This document shows positions 6,403-8,415 of a stretch of 8,415 bases of DNA, piece by piece. Both the position numbers and the translations under genes were made by a program. This DNA comes from Oscillospiraceae bacterium (GTDB lineage Bacteria; Bacillota; Clostridia; Oscillospirales; Acutalibacteraceae), in assembly GCA_022508705.1 (NCBI GenBank), contig JAFLUO010000080.1, forward strand, positions 1 through 8,415, in the 5' to 3' direction. Numbering within the stretch: the stretch's first letter is position 1; every line of letters begins with the position of its first letter. The notes under the pieces were generated by a model. That model was not told the DNA's origin, made no database searches, and was given only the letters and a program-made list of their open reading frames with translations.

Positions 6403-6431
6403 ATTATAATGCAAAAATCGGCAAAATTCAA
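6403..6431 (-). promoter_or_regulatory. Promoter of the transporter-SDR operon
   Basis: Minus strand: TTGAAT (6426-6431), 17-bp spacer, perfect TATAAT (6403-6408). The start site should be near 6396, about 18 nt before the riboswitch P1 stem. An inverted repeat GCAAAAT (6421-6427) / ATTTTGC (6444-6450) flanks the -35 and may be a protein site or chance. Confidence 0.75.
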
Positions 6432-6496
6432 GCATATATTTGCATTTTGCGTACTAATCGTTATCTTCTCTTAACTCTTTATTCCTGTTGTGCAAA

Positions 6497-6709
6497 TCAC
6501 TTATTCACTTCTTTTCTGTTTGTTCTTTCAAGTATGTAATCTGTTGATACATTAAAGTATTCTGCTATTTTCTTTAAATCTTTTACGCTTATTTCGTGTT
6601 TTCCCAATTCTAATTTACTGTAATATGATTGTTCTATTCCCAGTATTGTCGATACTTTTAACTGACTTTCGCCTTTTTCGATTCTTAATTCCTTAATTCT
6701 TTTATACAT
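6497..6709 (-). CDS. XRE/Cro-type helix-turn-helix repressor
   Basis: A 70-residue protein that is almost entirely one lambda-repressor-like HTH domain. The DNA-binding helices fall at about residues 15-34 (SQLKVSTILGIEQSYYSKLE), followed by the usual E-G-rich turn with ISVKDLKKIAEYFNVSTDYIL. It has no added sensor or dimerisation domain, so it is a minimal Cro-like regulator, probably binding palindromes as a dimer. I chose the ATG at 6709 because AAGGTGA (6715-6721) lies 5 nt before it; a GTG three codons earlier is inside that site. Two 16-bp palindromes at 6754 and 6784, upstream of its start and over a divergent promoter, are the obvious targets, giving control of that promoter and perhaps of itself. 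No clear terminator follows it; read-through towards the riboswitch operon is possible. Confidence 0.92.
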   Translation of the reverse strand: MYKRIKELRIEKGESQLKVSTILGIEQSYYSKLELGKHEISVKDLKKIAEYFNVSTDYILERTNRKEVNK

Positions 6710-6745
6710 TTTTATCACCTTTTTATATTTTATTTAATTTTTAAC

Positions 6746-6774
6746 TTGACATTAGGTAATATTTTGCCTATAAT
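6746..6774 (+). promoter_or_regulatory. Perfect consensus promoter diverging from the XRE gene
   Basis: TTGACA (6746-6751), exactly 17 bp, TATAAT (6769-6774): both hexamers perfect on the plus strand, with a predicted start near 6781. One palindrome lies wholly in the spacer and its last base overlaps the -10; a second begins just after the start site. A promoter this strong and this covered by operators is expected to be held off by the adjacent repressor. Confidence 0.8.
6754..6769. promoter_or_regulatory. Operator-like palindrome O2, between -35 and -10
   Basis: AGGTAATATTTTGCCT: AGGTAA against TTGCCT is an inverted repeat with one mismatch. It has the same length and the same 5'/3' ends as O1, with centres exactly 30 bp apart. 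Its location inside the promoter spacer would block RNA polymerase. Confidence 0.7.
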
Positions 6775-6783
6775 ATTAACTAA

Positions 6784-6799
6784 AGGTAAACTTTTACCT
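6784..6799. promoter_or_regulatory. Operator-like palindrome O1, at the start of the transcript
   Basis: AGGTAAACTTTTACCT is a perfect 7-bp inverted repeat (AGGTAAA/TTTACCT) around CT. It shares AGGTAA..TTTT.CCT with O2 and covers about +3 to +18 of the divergent transcript. Likely target of the XRE protein encoded at 6497-6709. Confidence 0.72.
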
Positions 6800-6901
6800 A
6801 CTTTTTTAATAAATGGGTTTAAAAATTCCGATTTATCGACCAATATACAAATGTGGTATTTGTTATGTTGCAGATATGCAAACACGAATTGTCGCCAAAC
6901 A

Positions 6902-6943
6902 AAAAGGTAACGGCAGGGGATAAAATCCTTGCCGTTATCTTTT
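6902..6943 (+). terminator. Strong terminator-like hairpin
   Basis: Bases 6906-6919 pair with 6926-6939 without a mismatch (14 pairs, three of them G-U) around a 6-nt loop. Flanking AAAA (6902-6905) and UUUU (6940-6943) extend it. On the minus strand the three G-U pairs become A-C mismatches, so the plus-strand RNA is the better fold. The U-run is short (4), so efficiency is uncertain. Confidence 0.65.
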
Positions 6944-7071
6944 GAACTCACCGTTTTAAGCCGAATTTTCGATTTGCAGTCTTTCAAAAATCTCTCACGG
7001 ATTGATTTTTATATATTTAAAAACTTTAAAGACTAAAATATCGCTTTTATTACGGTGTTTGTATTCAAATG

Positions 7072-7100
7072 TTTACTTTTTGCTGTACTTATAGTAAAAT
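7072..7100 (+). promoter_or_regulatory. Promoter of the GPH symporter gene
   Basis: TTTACT (7072-7077), 17-bp spacer, TAAAAT (7095-7100), with a start near 7107 and a leader of about 20 nt. A small palindrome TACT-TAT-AGTA lies at the 3' end of the spacer. No catabolite-repression cre site is obvious. Confidence 0.55.
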
Positions 7101-7126
7101 AACAGTATATAAAAAGGGGGAAAAGT

Positions 7127-8415
7127 ATGAAAACAAAAAATAAAGCTCAAAACGGTATCAAACCGCTTTCTGTGGGAGAGATAGCAGCTTATTCGCTGGG
7201 CTCGTTGGGGAAAGAGTTCAGTAATAACTGCGTTAACGCGTTCTTCCTTGTATATCTTTGTATTTATCAGGGGCTTAACCCTATGGTTATGACCATAGCC
7301 TTTGTCCTTGCAAAGGTTTGGGACGCGGTGAACGACCCAATGCTTGCGGCTATCATAAACAACGTTAAAAGATCGCGTTTCGGCAGATACAGACCGTGGA
7401 TATTCTTCGGCGCAGTCGTAAATGCGGCGACGCTGGTATCAATGTTTATACCCATGGGCGAGGGCGTTCCGACGGCGGCAAGATATGCGTTTTACATAAC
7501 GATGTACGTTTTATGGGGTATGTCCTTTACGCTTATGGACGTCCCGTTTTGGACAATGCTACCCACCATAGCCAACTCTACAGAAGAGCGCAATAAGGCA
7601 AGCTCAATGGCAAAGCTTGTGGGCGGCTTCGGCGGATTTATGGTAGGAATGCTGGGCACGTCGGTCATTTTGCCCAATTTTTCCAAAAACGGAATGAACA
7701 GGGCGTATATGATGATAGGCGTCATTGCCGGAGTGATAATGATAAGCTTTTTACTTATCACCGTTATATTTAATAAGGAAAAATATCCCATTCCGCACTC
7801 CAACGTAAGTCTTAGAGAGATAATAAAGCTGTTTAAAGAGAACGATCAGCTCCCGCCCTATGCGGTAAGCTTCGGCTTCCACACCATTGGCTGTACGCTT
7901 GCCACATCACAGCTTTTATATCTTTATATTTATTGCTATGAGGACGGCGCTAACCTTATCGCCTCAGGCTACAGCTACACGCTGTTTTGGGTAGTAGCCT
8001 GCACGGGGCAGGGGCTTGCGATGATGTTCTACAATCAATTGACAAAGTGGATACCGCGTCAAAAGCTGTATGAATTTTCTTTCTGGGGTTGTTCAATAAG
8101 CTATGTTTTGATGTTCCTCATATTCTTCGTATTAAAAGAGGAAAAATATCTGCTCAACGCCGTGCTTATTGCTCTCTGCGGCTCCTTCGTGATGCTCGGT
8201 TCGGGACTTAATCAGATAGGCAGCACCGTTATGATGGCTGACATCACCGATTACGGCGAATACAAGACTGGCAAACGCGCTGACAGCGTTATGTTCAGCG
8301 TACAGACCTTTATCACAAAGCTGGCAGGGGCTCTTGCGATGCTTATTCTCGGTATAGGCATTTCCGTTGCGGGACTTCCCACTGTCTCAGAGCTTCCCAT
8401 AACGAATCCCGACGG
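7127..8415 (+). CDS. GPH-family (MelB-type) sugar:cation symporter, 3' end cut by window edge
   Basis: A 12-helix transporter of the glycoside-pentoside-hexuronide:cation symporter family in the major facilitator superfamily, in the cytoplasmic membrane; 429 codons are visible of a usual 450-480. Family motifs by position: WDAVNDP (65-71), with Asp66 and Asp70 matching the Na+ site pair Asp55/Asp59 of E. coli/Salmonella MelB; RSRFGRYRPW (82-91); MDVPFWTMLPTI (137-148), with Asp138 matching MelB sugar-site Asp124; and the family signature DYGEYKTGKRADS near the C-terminus. MelB Asp19 in GKDF is Glu30 here. The ATG at 7127 has AAGGGGG 6 nt upstream. Cation coupling is well supported; the sugar is not predictable, as no glycosidase gene is visible inside the window. 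The downstream neighbour might reveal it. Confidence 0.93.
   Translation, partial: MKTKNKAQNGIKPLSVGEIAAYSLGSLGKEFSNNCVNAFFLVYLCIYQGLNPMVMTIAFVLAKVWDAVNDPMLAAIINNVKRSRFGRYRPWIFFGAVVNAATLVSMFIPMGEGVPTAARYAFYITMYVLWGMSFTLMDVPFWTMLPTIANSTEERNKASSMAKLVGGFGGFMVGMLGTSVILPNFSKNGMNRAYMMIGVIAGVIMISFLLITVIFNKEKYPIPHSNVSLREIIKLFKENDQLPPYAVSFGFHTIGCTLATSQLLYLYIYCYEDGANLIASGYSYTLFWVVACTGQGLAMMFYNQLTKWIPRQKLYEFSFWGCSISYVLMFLIFFVLKEEKYLLNAVLIALCGSFVMLGSGLNQIGSTVMMADITDYGEYKTGKRADSVMFSVQTFITKLAGALAMLILGIGISVAGLPTVSELPITNPD

Larger units (their letters stand above)
6781..6943 (+). other. Putative short transcript of about 160 nt (small RNA or micro-ORF)
   Basis: Defined only by the consensus promoter to the left and the terminator-like hairpin to the right. 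It contains a 36-codon frame, ATG at 6813 to TAA at 6921-6923, encoding a peptide with CGIC and a basic C-terminus. There is no Shine-Dalgarno before it and its stop falls in the terminator loop, so coding is doubtful. The rest of the 6710-7126 gap between the XRE and symporter genes holds the two operators, this unit, and the symporter promoter; I see nothing else in 6945-7070. Confidence 0.35.

Noticed and set aside
6730..6987. Minus-strand 85-codon frame upstream of the XRE gene
   Set aside because: It runs through the hairpin, both operators and the promoter, lacks a ribosome site, and has no recognisable domain.
7267..7803. Minus-strand frames inside the symporter gene
   Set aside because: The plus-strand frame is continuous from 7127 to the window end with GPH-family motifs; these are its shadows.
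1..8415. CRISPR arrays, tRNA/rRNA genes, insertion sequences
   Set aside because: I saw no regularly spaced direct repeats, no tRNA cloverleaf or rRNA core motifs, and no transposase reading frame.

Overview
The window looks like the chromosome of an anaerobic low-to-moderate-GC Firmicute, most likely class Clostridia and perhaps an Oscillospiraceae/Ruminococcaceae-type gut organism. Grounds: AGGAG-type ribosome binding sites, sigma-A promoters with 17-bp spacers, a preQ1-I riboswitch, and a PurA of the divergent type I recall from anaerobic Firmicutes. The placement is inference; there is no rRNA or other phylogenetic marker here.

Region 1 (1-3470, minus strand) is purine nucleotide metabolism. 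purA (IMP to adenylosuccinate, towards AMP) has a perfect TTGACA-17-TATAAT promoter, a small leader hairpin touching its ribosome binding site, and a terminator hairpin right after its stop. guaA (XMP to GMP) follows with its own promoter TTGCAA-17-TATAAT, and 36 nt later a gene for free methionine-(R)-sulfoxide reductase (msrC), cut by the left window edge. Both branches from IMP are thus side by side but separately promoted.

Region 2 (3560-4925, plus strand) holds two visibly AT-rich genes of unknown function for membrane proteins (147 and 226 aa), probably one operon divergent from purA. They end at a hairpin shared with the convergent gene to the right.

Region 3 (4930-6431, minus strand) is a two-gene operon: a VUT/YhhQ-family queuosine-precursor transporter and a short-chain dehydrogenase overlapping it by ATGA. 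Its leader folds as a preQ1-I riboswitch whose pseudoknot covers the Shine-Dalgarno of the transporter gene. This makes the SDR a candidate participant in queuosine-precursor metabolism, which I do not recognise as a described role.

Region 4 (6497-6945) is a small regulatory module: a 70-aa XRE/Cro-type repressor gene (minus) and, diverging from it, a perfect consensus promoter carrying two matching 16-bp palindromes, one between -35 and -10 and one just after the predicted start site. The promoter fires into about 160 nt ending in a strong hairpin, so its product may be a short RNA, a very small protein, or regulated read-through to the next gene.

Region 5 (7072-8415, plus strand) is a MelB-type GPH-family sugar:cation symporter gene with its own promoter, cut by the right window edge.
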